Translations under genes and position numbers: made by a program
The notes under the pieces: generated by a model
The model's database searches: none
Seen by the model: only the letters and a program-made list of their open reading frames with translations
Told to the model about the DNA's origin: nothing
Part shown: positions 34,210-48,165 of the stretch, one piece after another
How positions within the stretch are numbered: position 1 is the first letter of the stretch
Layout: each line of letters opens with the position of its first letter
Source: Terebella lapidaria
Lineage: Eukaryota; Annelida; Polychaeta; Terebellida; Terebellidae
DNA: 64,000 bases
Direction: 5' to 3'
NCBI GenBank assembly: GCA_949152475.1
Contig: OX424562.1
Coordinates: 36,724,657 to 36,788,656, forward strand

Positions 34210-35982
34210 TTTTGCCAAGTCCTAGCTCTTTGAGCGATTGCTTCATTACTTGGCAAAATAAATTTTGCCAAGTATGTTGGTCAGTCATCTTGTTTGTTTG
34301 TTTGTTTGTTTGTATGTTTGTCTGTCCGTCAGTTTGCACGATAGCGGGCGCAATTCTTGTCGGATCTTCATGAAATTTTGACACGACATGTGCAAGGACC
34401 TTCCACATAAGCCTTTCGTTTCTGAAGGTCAAAGGTCAAAAATTGACGTCAAGGTCGTTCAAAAACCAAAAAATTAAAAATCGTAATAACTCCAGTTGTA
34501 TTTTATCTGGAGTTTCGAGATTTATAGCATCGATTACTATGGCCAATTCTGCATCTTTGGATGTATGGCCGATAGCTGTTGAGTGAAAATTGACGATTTT
34601 GACTCCAGGTTAAATAGACGGGGGTCAGGAGTTTCTGGATCAAAAGTTTCATGCATTGCTGTGCAGTCAATTCTTGTCGGATTCTTATGAAATTTTCACA
34701 GCACATGCACACCAGATGTCGGCATATCCCTGTCGTTTCTCAAGGTCAATGGTCAAGAATTAACGACAAGGTCGTTGAAAAACCAAAAAATTAAAAAAGG
34801 TCATAACTCCACTTTCATTCCACCTGCACTTCCAAAGGTGTCCACGTCTTTTATTATGGCCAATTCTGCATCTTTTGATGTATGACCGACAGCGGTTGAA
34901 TCAAAATTGACGATTTAAACTCCAGGTGAAATACATGGGGGTCAGGAATTTCGGATCCAAAGTTTAACACATTGCTGTGCAGTCGATTCTTGTGTGATTT
35001 TGACGAAATTCTCACATAATATGTGCACGGAATGTCCGCATAACCCTTTTGATTTGGAACATCAAAGCTCTGAAACTGTTGTCACGGCAACAGAAAATCG
35101 TTACTGAAAAGCATTACATGAAAACGATAATAACATTGCTATATGAAAGACTCCGCTTCCCATTGCCAGCCACGTTAGTGCTGAGCGTAGAGTGTAGGAC
35201 TTTGAATCCACAAACCCGGGTTCAATACTATCTCAAAACTATTTTTTTTTCTCCATTATGAGATCATGTATTCAATTCCAAACAAGGAAACACCACATTC
35301 GTAGTGTACAAATTCAGCAAATATATATGGCAGCAGTAATCTTCGTCATTTCTATGTCATCACACTCAATTATTTCTTGGTATATATTTTTCCAAGTCAT
35401 TTACAGTGTCTCATTGGTTCCATTATGATCATGTGTTTCATGCATCATAGCGCATCTGTGTTATCTCCTGAATATACAAAACTCGGTTGCGTAGTAATAC
35501 AGTATATCATATATGTATCCAAATGCAGATCTCAAACAACATTTCGGTGGTTTTCTAACTCAGTGATGTGCTAGTGATACAACAAAGCCTAAAACTTCAC
35601 TCTTAATACAGTCTGTGTCAAACGACAGGCCACTTTATATCAGAACTTTTGGGGGTGACCAACCGGCGCTAGAACCGGCCCCATTCCCGGTTTTTAGCAG
35701 TAGCTTGCCGTGAAGGACCTGTTACAATACATACACTATTCTGCTGTCGGTCACGTTGGTGCTGTACATAGAGCTCAGGACTTTGAATCCACAGACCCGG
35801 GTTCAACTCTCTCTCAGAACTTCTTTTTTCTCTCTAACTTACAGGATCATATCTTTTATAGCATAACTGCACAATTTAATACATGTACAACTTACTTAAC
35901 AGCAACTAGAAATAACTATTCAAGTCTCTCTCAAAACGTTTTTTAGCTGGTTTATTATAGACTTCTTTTCAAGTTCATTACT
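34210..35982 (+). repeat. B unit 5 with old-type spacer
   Basis: Directly follows the short B unit, the only place where two palindrome-bearing units are adjacent (palindrome 34248-34273). It has three modules, a head at 35204, a spacer with the diverged segment-b half (35,480-35,700), and a head at 35777. Confidence 0.82.
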
Positions 35983-37055
35983 TTATTTTGCCAAGTCCTA
36001 GCTCTTTGAGCGATTGCTTCAGTTGTATGTTGCTCAGCGATCAAATATGTGTTCTGTCCGTCTGTTCGCACGATAGCGGGCGCAATCCTTGTCGGAATGA
36101 CATGAAATTTTCACAGAAGATGCGCATAAGACTTCTGCACAAGCCTATTGATTTTGAAGGTCATAGCTTAAAAACTGTTGTCTTGGCGACTGAAAAACCG
36201 TTACATAACTATAACTATGGAGGCTGGAAAACCATAAAGTAACTGTTACATGGAATACACTTCTTCACACTGTCGGCAACGTTGGTGCAGTGGATAGAGC
36301 GTAAGACTTTGAATCCAAAGACCCGTGTTCAATCCTCCATCAAAACTCTAATCTCTTTTATCTCTAACTTTTTATACAGTCAGTTGCAGTGTTATTTCTA
36401 GTTTATAATGCACCTTTTACATTTGGAATAGATTGAAAACTCGCCGAGATATCAAAGTAGAAAGAGCAGTGGGGTGAATCTGATTCTCAATCCGTTCACA
36501 CGCCAATGAGCTGTAGAAACGATTACCCCCTGTGGACATGTCCCGTCTTCAATACACACGCTCGGTTGCATAGCAATACAGTATATCATATATGTATCCA
36601 GATGCAGATCTCAAACAACATTTCAGTGGTTTTCTAACTCAGTGATGTACAAGTGATATAACAAAGCCTAAAACTCTAGTCTAAATACAGTCTGTGTCAA
36701 GCGACAGGCTCCCTTATATTAGGACTGCTGGGGGTGACGAACCGGCAAAGGAACCGGCCCCATTCCCGGTTTTAAGCAGTACATACAATAAATACACCAC
36801 TTCACACTGTCGGTCACGTTGGTGCTGTGCATAGAGCGCAGGACTTTGAATCCACAGACCCGGGTTCAACTCTCTCTCAAAACATGTTTTTTTCTCTCCA
36901 ACTTACAGGATAATGTCTTTTATAGCATAACTACACAATTTAATACATGAACAACTTACTTAACAGCAACTAGATAATTTTAAAAAAAAACTATTCAAGT
37001 CTCTCTCAAAACGTTTTTTAGCTGGTGTATCGACTTCTTTTCAAGTTCTTTGACT
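35983..37055 (+). repeat. A unit at 35983
   Basis: A single full A unit between B units 5 and 6. Segment b carries a few private changes (ccaatgagctg, gtcttcaatac). Heads at 36308 and 36842. Confidence 0.85.
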
Positions 37056-38514
37056 TTATTTTGCCAAGTCCTAGCTCTTTGAGCGATTGCTTCATTACTT
37101 GGCAAAATAAATTTTGCCAAGTATGTTGGTCAGTCATCTTGTTTGTTTGTTTGTTTGTTTGTATGTTTGTCTGTCCGTCTGTTATGACGATAGCGGGCGC
37201 AATTCTTGTCGCATTTTCATGAAATTTTCACACAATATGCGTAAGCAGCTTCCGCATAAGCCTTTCGTTTCTGAAGGTCAAAGGTTAAAAATTGACGCCA
37301 AGGTCATTGAAAAACCAAAAAATTAAAAATCGTAATAACTCCAGTTATATTTTATCAGGACCTTCGAGATTTCTTGCATCGATTACTATGGCCAATTCGG
37401 CATCTTTTGATGTATGGCCGACAGCTGTTGCATCAAAATTGACGATTTTGACTCCAGGTTAAAAAGACGGGGGTCAGGAGTTTCTGGATCAAAAGTTTCA
37501 TGCATTGCTGTGCAGTCAATTCTTGTCGGATTCTTATGAAATTTTCACAGCATATGCGCACCAGATGTCGGCATATTCCTGTTGTTTCACAAGGTCAAAA
37601 GTCAAGAATTAACGCCAAGGTCATTGAAAAACAAAAAAAATAAAAATGGCCATAACTCCACTTTCATTTCACCTGCACTTCCAAAAGTGTTCACGTCTTT
37701 TATTATGGTCAATTCTGCATCATTTGGTGTATGACCGACAGCAGTTGAATCAAAATTGACGATTTAAACTCCAGGTGAAATACATGGGGGTCAGGAAGTT
37801 CGGATCCAAAGTTTAACACATTGCTGTGCAGTCGATTCTTGTGTGATTTTGACGAAATTCTCACATAATATGTGCACGGAATGTCCGCATAACCCTTTTG
37901 ATTTGGAACATCGTAGCTCTGAAACTGTTGTCACGGCAACAGAAAATCGTTACTGAAAAGCATTACATGAAAACGATAATAGCATTGCTATATGAAACAC
38001 TCCACTTCACATCGCCAGCCACGTTAGTGCTGAGCGTAGAGCGTAGGACTTTGAATCCACAGACCCGGGTTCAATACTATCTCAAAACTGTTTTTTTTTC
38101 TCCATTAAAAGATCATGTATTCAATTCCAAACAACGAAACAACACATTCGTAGTGTACAAAATCAGCAAATAAATGATCTTTATCGTTATTATGTCATCA
38201 TACTTAATTATTTCTCACTATGAATTCCTTAAAGTCATTTAACAGTGTCTCATTGGTTTTATTATGATCGTGTCCTTCGTGCATCATAATGCATCTGTGT
38301 TAAGTCCATTCTGGCATGATTTGTATTCACCGAGTGTCTCTATTCGTTTTGTTCACTTGTTGTGATTGTAATTTTTCATCTGTAACTTACAAGATCATGA
38401 TCATGCTTTCAATTCTGAAGAATGTAGCAGCACAATTTAATATTATTACAGTATTATGATGCACGGGTTTATAGACCAAAGCTGGTTTATAGACTTCTCT
38501 TCAAGTTCATAACT
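37056..38514 (+). repeat. B unit 6 plus spacer
   Basis: Palindrome 37097-37122, three modules, head at 38048, headless spacer. It is the third member of the set with 11,264 and 30,010; its spacer lacks a short 'gtagcatgagtaat'-type stretch present in the others. Confidence 0.83.
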
Positions 38515-41500
38515 TTATTTTGCCAAGTCCTAGCTCTTTGAGCGATTACTTCAGTTGTATGTTGCTCAGCGATCAAATATGTGTTCTTTCCGTCTGTTCG
38601 CACGATAGCGAGCGCAATCCTTGTCGGAATGACATGAAATTTTCAAAGAAGATGCGCATAAGACTCCTGCACGAGCCTATTGATTTTGAAAGTCATAGCT
38701 TAAAAACTGTTGTCTTGGCGACTGAAAAACCGTTACATAACTAAAACTATGGAGGCTGGAAAACCATAAAGTAACTGTTACATGGAATACACTTCTTCAC
38801 ACTGTCGGCAACGTTGGTGCAGTGGATAGAGCATAAGACTTTGAATCCAAAGACCCGTGTTCAACCCTCCATCAAAACTCTAATCTCTTTTATCTCTAAC
38901 TTAGTTTTTATACAGTCAGTTGCAGTGTTATTTCTAGTTTATAATGCACCTTTTACATTTGGAATAGATTGAAAACTCGCCGAGATATCAAAGTAGAAAG
39001 AGCAGTGGGGTGAATCTGATTCTCAATCCGTTCACACGCCAATAAGCTGTAGAAACGATTACCCCCTGTGGACATGTCCCGTCCTAAATACACACGCTCG
39101 GTTGCATAGCAATACAGTATATCATATATGTATCCAGATGCAGATCTCAAACAACATTTCAGTGGTTTTCTAACTCAGTGATGTACAAGTGATATAACAA
39201 AGCCTAAAACTCTAGTCTAAATACAGTCTGTGTCAAGCGACAGGCTCCCTTATATTTGGACTGCTGGGGGTGACGAACCGGCAAAGGAACCGGCCCCATT
39301 CCCGGTTTTTAGCAGTACATACAATAAATACACCACTTCACACTGTCGGCAACTTTGGTGATGTGCATAGAGCTCAGGACTTTGAATCCACAGACCCGGG
39401 TTCAACTCTCTCTCAAAACTTGTTTTATTCTCTAACTTACAGGATCATGTCTTTTATAGCATAACTGCACAATTACAACTTACTTAAAAGCAACTAGATA
39501 ATTTAAAAAAAAGAACTATTCAAGTCTCTCTCAGAACGTTTTTTTTAGCTAGTTTATAGACCTCTCTTCAAGATCATTAACTTTATTTTGCCAAGTCCTA
39601 GCTCTTTGAGCGATTGCTTCAGTTGTATGTTGCTCAGCGATAGAATATGTGTTCTGTCCGTCTGTTCGCACGATAGCGGGCGCAATCCTTGTCGGAATGA
39701 CATGAAATTTTCAAAGAAGATGCACATAAGACTCCTGCACAAGCCTATTGATTTTGAAGGTCATAGCTTAAAAACTGTTGTCTTGGCGACTGAAAAACCG
39801 TTACATAACTATAACTATGGAGGCTGGAAAACCATAAAGTAACTGTTACATGGAATACACTTCTTCACACTGTCGGCAACGTTGGTGCAGTGGATAGAGC
39901 GTAAGACTTTGAATCCAAAGACCCGTGTTCAACCCTCCCTCAAAACTCAAATCTCTTTTATCTCTTAGTTTTTATACAGTCAGTTGCAGTGCTATTTCTA
40001 GTTTATAATGCAACTTTTACATTTGGAATAGATTGAAAACTCGCCGAGATATCGAAGTAGAAAGAGCAGTGGGGTGAATCTGATTCTCAATCCGTTCACA
40101 CGCCAATAAGCTGTAGAAACGATTACCCCCTGTGGACATGTCCCGTCCTAAATACACACGCTCGGTTGCATAGCAATACAGTATATCATATATGTATCCA
40201 GATGCAGATCTCAAACAACATTTCAGTGGTTTTCTAACTCAGTGATGTACAAGTGATATAACAAAGCCTAAAACTCTAGTCTAAATACAGTCTGTGTCAA
40301 GCGACAGGCTCCCTTATATTAGGACTGCTTTGGTAAGGAACCGGCCCCATTCCCGGTTTTTAGCAGTAATTTGCCATAGAGGAACTGTCACAATACAACA
40401 CAACTTGACGCTGTCGGCCACTTTGGTGCTGTGCGTAGAGCTCAGGACTTTGAATCCACAGACCCGGGTTCAAATCTCTCTTGAAATTACTTTATTTTTA
40501 TTTTCAACTTACACAATCATGATCATGAATTTCGTTTTAAACAACATAACAACACAATTTATTAACTGTATCAAGCTAGTGTAAAAGCTAGTGTATAGAC
40601 TTCTTTTCCAGTTCATTACTTTATTTTGCCAAGTCCTAGCTCTCTGAGCGATTGCTTCAGTTGTATGTTGCTCAGCGATCAAATATGTGTTCTGTCCGTC
40701 TGTTCGCACGATAGCGGGCGCAATCCTTGTCGGAATGACATGAAATTTTCAAAGAAGATGCGCATAAGACTCCTGCACAAGCCTATTGATTTTGAAGGTC
40801 ATAGCTTAAAAATTGTTGTCTTGGCGACTGAAAAACCGTTACATAACTAGAACTATGGAGGCTGGAAAACTATAAAGTAACTGTTACATGAAATACACTG
40901 TTTCATACTGTCGGCAGCGTTGGTGCTGTGCATAGAGTGCAAGACTTTGAATCCACAGACTCGGGTTCAACTCTCTCTCAAAACTTTTTTTTTCTCTCTA
41001 ACTTACAGGATCATGTCTTTTATAGCATAACTGTGCAATTCAATACATGTACAACTTACTTATTGATTAAACTATTATAGTATGTATGAAGCATTTATGA
41101 ACCAAAACTTGTTGACAGACTTCTCTTCAGTTCATTGACTTTATTTTGCCAAGTCCTAGCTCTTTGAGCGATTGCTTCAGTTGTATGTTGCTCAGCGATC
41201 AAATATGTGTTCTGTCCGTCTGTTCGCACGATAGCGGACGCAATCCTTGTCGGAATGACATGAAATTTTCAAAGAAGATGCGCATAAGACTCCTGCACAA
41301 GCCTATTGATTTTGAAGGTCATAGCTTAAAAACTGTTGTCTTGGCGACTGAAAAACCGTTACATAACTATAACTATGGAGGCTGGAAAACCATAAAGTAA
41401 CTGTTACATGGAATACACTTCTTCACACTGTCGGCAACGTTGGTGCAGTGGATAGAGCGTAAGACTTTGAATCCAAAGACCCGTGTTCAACCCTCCCTCA

Positions 41501-44347
41501 AAACTCTAATCTCTTTTATCTCTAACTTAGTTTTTATACAGTCAGTTGCAGTGTTATTTCTAGTTTATAATGCACCTTTTACATTTGGAATAGATTGAAA
41601 ACTCGCCGGGATATCAAAGTAGAAAGAGCAGTGGGGTGAATCTGATTCTCAATCCGTTCACACGCCAATAAGCTGTAGAAACGATTGCCCCCTGTGGACA
41701 TGTCCCGTCCTAAATACACACGCTCGGTTGCATAGTAATACAGTATATCATATATGTATCCAAATGCAGATCTCAAACAACATTTCAGTGGTTTTCTAAC
41801 TCAGTGATGTACAAGTGATATAACAAAGCCTAAAACTCTAGTCTAAATACAGTCTGTGTCAAGCGACAGGCTCCCTTATATTAGGACTGCTGGGGGTGAC
41901 GAACCGGCAAAGGAACCGGCCCCATTCCCGGTTTTTAGCAGTAACTTGCCATAGAGGACCTGTTACAATACATACATCACTTGATGCTGTCAGCCACTTT
42001 GGTGCTGTGCGTAGAGCTCCGGACTTTGAATCCACAGACCCGGGTTCAAATCTCTCTTGAAATTATTTTATTTTTATTTTCAACTTACACAATCATGATC
42101 ATGAATTTCGTTCTAAACAACATAACAACACATTTTAATAACTGTATCAAGTTAGTGTAAAAGCTAGTGTATAGACTTCTTTTCCAGTTCATTACTTCAT
42201 TTTGCCAAGTCCTAGCTCTCTGAGCGATTGCTTCAGTTGTATGTTGCTCAGCGATCAAATATGTGTTCTGTCCGTCTGTTCGCACGACAGCGGGCGCAAT
42301 CCTTGTCGGAATGACATGAAATTTTCACAGAAGATGCGCATAAGACTCCTTCACAAGCCTATTGATTTTGAAGGTCATAGCTGAAAAACTGTTGTCTTGG
42401 CGACTGAAAAACCGTTACATAACTATAACTATGGAGGCTGGAAAACCGTAAAGTAACTGTTACATGGAATACACTTCTTCACACTGTCGGCAGCGTTGGT
42501 GCAGTGGATAGAGCGTAAGACTTTGAATCCAAAGGTCCGTGTTCAACCCTCCCTCAAAACTCTGATCTCTTTTATCTCTAACTTAGTTTTTATACAGTCA
42601 GTTGCAGTGTTATTTCTAGTTTATAATGCACCTTTTACATTTGGAATAAATTGAAAACTCGCCGAGATATCAAAGTAGAAAGAGCAGTGGGGTGAATCTG
42701 ATTCTCAATCCGTTCACACGCCAATAAGCTGTAGAAACGATTACCCCCTGTGGACATGTCCCGTCCTAAATACACACGCTCGGTTGCATAGCAATACAGT
42801 ATATCATATATGTATCCAGATGCAGATCTCAAACAACATTTCAGTGGTTTTCTAACTCAGTGATGTACAAGTGATATAACAAAGCCTAAAACTCTAGTCT
42901 AAATACAGTCTGTGTCAAGCAACAGGCTCCCTTATATTAGGACTGCTGGCGATGACGAACCGGCAAAGGAACGGGCCCCCTTCCCGGTTTTTAGCAGTAC
43001 ATACAATAAATACACCCCTTCACCCTGTCGGCAACTTTGGTGCTGTGCATAGAGCTCAGGACTTTGAATCCACAGACCCGGGTTCAACTCTCTCTCAAAA
43101 CTTGTTTTTCCTCTCTAACTTACAGGATCATGTCTTTTATAGCATAACTGCACAATTTAATACATGTACGACTTACTTGACAGCAAACAGATAATTTAGC
43201 AAAAAAAAACTATTCAAGTCTCTCTCAAAACGTTTTTTAGCTGTTTTTTATAGACTTCTTTTCAAGTTCATTACTTTATTTTGCCAAGTCCTAGCTCTTT
43301 GAGCGATTGCTTCAGTTGTATGTTGCTCAGGGATCAAATATGTGTTCTGTCCGTCTGTTCGCACGATACCGGGCGCAATTCTTGTCGGAATGACATGAAA
43401 TTTTCAAACAAGATGCGCATAAGACTCCTGCACAAGCCTATTGATTTTGAAGGTCATGGCTTAAAAACTGTTGTCTTGGTGACTGAAAAACCGTTACATA
43501 ACTATAACTATGGAGGCTGGAAAACCATAAAGTAACTGTTACATGGAATACACTCCTTCACACTGTCGGCAACGTTGGTGGAGTGGATAGAGCGTAAGAC
43601 TTTGAATCCAAAGACCCGTGTTCAACCCTCCCTCAAAACTCTAATCTCTTTCATCTCTAACTTAGTTTTTATACAGTCAGTTGCAGTGTTATTTCTAGTT
43701 TATAATGCACCTTTTACATTTGGAATAGATTGAAAACTCGCCGAGATACCAAAGTAGAAAGAGCAGTGGGGTGAATCTGATTCTCAATCCGTTCACACGC
43801 CAATAAGCTGTAGAAACGATTACCCCCTGTGGACATGTCCCGTCCTAAATACACACGCTCGGTTGCATAGCAATACAGTATATCATATATGTATCCAGAT
43901 GCAGATCTCAAACAACATTTCAGTGGTTTTCTAACTCAGTGATGTACAAGTGATATAACAAAGCCTAAAACTCTAGTCTAAATACAGTCTGTGTCAAGCG
44001 ACAGGCTCCCATATATTAGGACTGCTGGGGGTGACGAACCAGCAAAGGAACCGGCCCCATTCCCGGTTTTTAGCAGTACATACAATAAATACACCACTTC
44101 ACACTGTCGGCAACTTTGGTGTTGTGCATAGTGCTCAGGACTTTCAATCCACGGACCCGGGTTCAACTCTCTCTCAAAACTTGTTTTTTTTTCTCTCTAA
44201 CTTACAGGATCATTTCTTTTATAGCATAACTGCACAATTTAATACATGTAGAACTTACTTAACAGCAACTAGAAAAAACTATTCAAGTCTCTCTCAAAAC
44301 GTTTTTTAGCTGGTTTATTATAGACTTCTTTTCAAGTTCATTACTTT
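38515..44347 (+). repeat. longest run of A units (38515, 39583, 40621, 41141, 42197, 43276)
   Basis: Six A units in a row. The unit at 40621 is only 520 bp because it passes from its first head directly into a type 2 tail and lacks segment b. This is a recombinant with the junction in or near the head at 40942. The other units are 1,038-1,079 bp. Confidence 0.86.
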
Positions 44348-44929
44348 ATTTTGCCAAGTCCTAGCTCTTTGAGCGATTGCTTCATTACTTGGCAAAATAA
44401 ATTTTGCCAAGTATGTTGGTCAGTCATCTTGTTTGTATGTTTGTCTGTCCGTCAGTTTGCACGATAGCGGCCGCAATCCTGGTCTGAATGACATCAAATT
44501 TACACATAAGATGCGCATAAGACTCCATCAAAAGCCTATTGAATTTGAAGATCATAGATCAAAAACTGTTGTCTTGGCGACCAAAAAACTGTTACATTGC
44601 TTATATCTATGGAGGTTGGAAAACCATACAGGAATTGTTACATGGTATACACCTCCTCCAACTGCAAGCGACGTTAGTGCTGTGCATAGAGCGTATGACT
44701 CTCAATCCACAGACCCGGGTTCAAGTCTCTCTTGAAACTATTTTTTTTTATTTTTAACTTACAGAATCATGATCTTGCATTTAATTATAAACAACATAAC
44801 AACACAATTTAGTAAATGTACAATTTAGTTAACGACAAATAAATAATTGAAAAAAATATATTACAGTATTATGGTGCAGGGGTTTATAGACCAAAGCTGG
44901 TTTATAGACTTCTCTTCAAGTTCATTACT
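44348..44929 (+). repeat. short B unit (one module), copy 2
   Basis: Sister of 33,620-34,209 at an offset of about 10,726 bp, with the same private variants. Palindrome 44387-44412, head near 44699. Confidence 0.82.
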
Positions 44930-47900
44930 TTATTTTGCCAAGTCCTAGCTCTTTGAGCGATTGCTTCAGTTGTATGTTGCTCAGCGATCAAATATGTGTT
45001 CTGTCCGTCTGTTCGCACGATAGCGGGCGCAATCCTTGTCGGAATGACATGAAATTTTCAAAGAAGATGCGCATAAGACTCCTGCACAAGCCTATTGATT
45101 TTGAAGGTCATAGCTTAAAAACTGTTGTCTTGGCGACTGAAAAACCGTTACATAACTATAACTATGGAGGCTGGAAAACCATAAAGTAACTGTTACATGG
45201 AATACACTTCTTCACACTGTCGGCAACGTTGGTGCAGTGGATAGAGCGTAAGACTTTGAATCCAAAGACCCGTGTTCAACCCTCTCTCAAAACTCTAATC
45301 TCCTTTATCTCTAACTTAGCTTTTATACAGTCAGTTGCAGTGTTATTTCTAGTTTATAGTGCACCTTTTACATTTGGAATAGATTGAAAACTCGCCGAGA
45401 TATCAAAGTAGAAAGAGCAGTGGGGTGAATCTGATTCTCAATCCGTTCACACGCCAATAAGCTGTAGAAACGATTACCCCCTGTGGACATGTCCCGTCCT
45501 AAATACACACGCTCGGTTGCATAGCAATACAGTATATCATATATGTATCCAGATGCAGATCTCAAACAACATTTCAGTGGTTTTCTAACTCAGTGATGTA
45601 CAAGTGATATCACAAAGCCTAAAACTCTAGTCTAAATACAGTCTGTGTCAAGCGACAGGCTCCCTTATATTAAGACTGCTGGGGGTGACGAACCGGCAAA
45701 GGAACCGGCCCCATTCCCGGTTTTTAGCAGTACATACAATAAATACACCACTTCACACTGTCGGCAACTTTGGTGCTGTGCATAGAGCTCAGGACTCTGA
45801 ATCCACTGAACCCGGGTTCAACTCTCTCTCAAAACTTGTTTTTTCTCGCTAACTTACAGGATCATGTCTTTTATAGCATTACTGCACAATTTGATACATG
45901 TACAATTTACTTAACAGCAACTAGATAATTTAAAAAAAAAAACTATTCAAGTCTCTCTCAGAACGTTTTTTAGCTGGTTTATAGACTTCTTTTCAAGTTC
46001 ATGACTTTATTTTGCCAAGTCCTAGCTCTCTGAGCGATTGCTTCAGTTGTATGTTGCTCAGCGATCAAATATGTGTTCTGTCCGTCTGTTTGCACGATAG
46101 CGGGCGCAATCCTTGTCGGAATGACACGAAATTTTCAAAGAAGATGCGCATAAGACTCCTGCACAAGCCTATTGATTTTGAAGGTCATAGCTTAAAAACT
46201 GTTGTCTTGGCGACTGAAAAACCGTTACATAACTATAACTATGGAGGCTGGATAACCATAAAGTAACTGTTACATGGAATACACTTCTTCACACTGTCGG
46301 CAACGTTGGTGCAGTGGATAGAGCGTAAGACTTTGAATCGAAAGACCCGTGTTCAACCCTCCCTCAAAACTCTAATCTCTTTTATCTCTAACTTAGTTTT
46401 TATACAGTCAGTTGCAGTGTTATTTCTAGTTTATAATGCACCTTTTACATTTGGAATAGATTGGAAACTCGCCGAGATATCAGAGTAGAAAGAACAGTGG
46501 GGTGAATCTGATTCTCAATCCGTTCACACGCCAATAAGCTGTAGAAACGATTACCCCCTGTGGACATGTCCCGTCCTAAATACACATGCTCGGTTGAATA
46601 GCAATACAGTATATCATATATGTATCCAGATGCAGATCTCAAACAACATTTCAGTGGTTTTCTAACTCAGTGATGTACAAGTGATATAACAAAGCCTAAA
46701 ACTCTAGTCTAAATACAGTCTGTGTCAAGCGACAGGCTCCTTTATATTAAGACTGCTGGGGGTGAAGAACCGGCAAAGGAACTGGCCTCATTCCCGGTTT
46801 TTAGCAGTAATTTGCCATAGAGGAACTGTCACAATACAACACAACTTGATGCTGTCGGCCACTTTGGTGCTGTGCGTAGAGATCAGGACTTTGAATCCAC
46901 AGACCCGGGTTCAAATCTCTCTTGAAATTATTTTATTTTTATTTTCAACTTACACAATCATGATCATGAATTTCATTCTAAACAACATAACAACACAATT
47001 TAATAACTGTATCAAGCTAGTGTAAAAGCTAGTGTATAGACTTCCTTTCCAGTTCAATACTTTATTTTGCCAAGTCCTAGCTCTCTGAGCGATTGCTTCA
47101 GTTGTATGTTGCTCAGCGATCAAATATGTGTTCTGTCCGTCTGTTCGCACGATAGCGGGCGCAGTCCTTGTCGGAATGACATGAAATTTTCAAAGAAGAT
47201 GCGCATAAGACTCCTGCACACGCCTATTGATTTTGAAGGTCATAGCTTAAAAACTGTTGTCTTGGCGACTGAAAAACCGTTACATAACTATAACTATGGA
47301 GGCTGGAAAACCATAAAGTAACTGTTACATGGAATACACTTCTTCACACTGTCGGCAACGTTGGTGCAGTGGATAGAGCGTAAGACTTTGAATCGAAAGA
47401 CCCGTGTTCAACCCTCCCTCAAAACTCTAATCTCTTGTACCTCTAATTTACTTTTTATACAGTCAGTTGCAGTGTTATTTCTAGTTTATAATGCACCTTT
47501 TACATTTGGAATAGATTGAAAACTCGCCGAGATATCAAAGTAGAAAGAGCAGTGGGGTGAATCTGATTCTCAATCCGTTCACACGCCAATAAGCTGTAGA
47601 AACGATTACGCCCTGTGGACATGTCCCGTCCTAAATACACACGCTCGGTTGCATAGCAATACAGTATATCATATATGTATCCAGATGCAGATCTCAAACA
47701 ACATTTCAGTGGTTTTCTAACTCAGTGATGTACAAGTGATATAACAAAGCCTAAAACTCTAGTCTGAATACAGTCTGTGTCAAGCGACAGGCTCCCTTAT
47801 ATTAGGACTGCTGGGGGTGATGAACCGGCATAGCAAACGGGCCCCATTCCCGGTTTTTAGCAGTAATTTGCCGTAAAGGACCTGTTACAATACATACACC

Positions 47901-48165
47901 ACTCTGAATCCACAGACCCCGGGTTCAACTCCCTCTCAAAACTTGTTTTTTCTCTCCAACTTACAGGATCATGTCTTTTATAGCATAACTGCACAATTTA
48001 ATACATGTACAACTTACTTAACAGCAACTATATAATTAAAAAAAAGAACTATTCAAATCTCTCTCAAAACGTTTTTTAGCTGGTTTATTATAGACTTCTT
48101 TTCAAGTTCATTACTTTATTTTGCCAAGTCCTAGCTCTTTGAGCGATTGCATCATTTGTATGGTG
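44930..48165 (+). repeat. last A units (44930, 46007, 47062) and array end
   Basis: Three A units. In the last, the leader before head 2 is fused into the head (cacca then ctctgaatcc, near 47,905), so that head is truncated. A final marker at 48121 breaks off after gagcgattgcatcatttgtatgg; beyond it no array sequence remains. Confidence 0.85.

Larger units (their letters stand above)
10873..48165 (+). repeat. 37-kb mosaic array of tRNA-Gln-like cassettes and modules
   Basis: The array begins abruptly at tgttgctcagcgatc (10873) and ends inside a last unit start (48121-48165). The unit-start marker ttgccaagtcctagctc occurs 33 times: 24 A-type, 8 B-type (marker followed by a palindrome) and one terminal. 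A units are about 1,055-1,085 bp: a module (about 280 bp), tRNA-like head 1, a 450-bp body ('segment b'), tRNA-like head 2, and an AT-rich tail. Every copy has the same orientation. Copies differ by a few per cent, and several are near identical over more than 1 kb. There is no credible protein gene in it. The short frames that recur in every unit vary mostly at amino-acid-changing sites. Confidence 0.92.

Noticed and set aside
10873-48165. CRISPR-like array
   Set aside because: Repeats and 'spacers' are all hundreds of bases long and mutually related, and the window is animal DNA.
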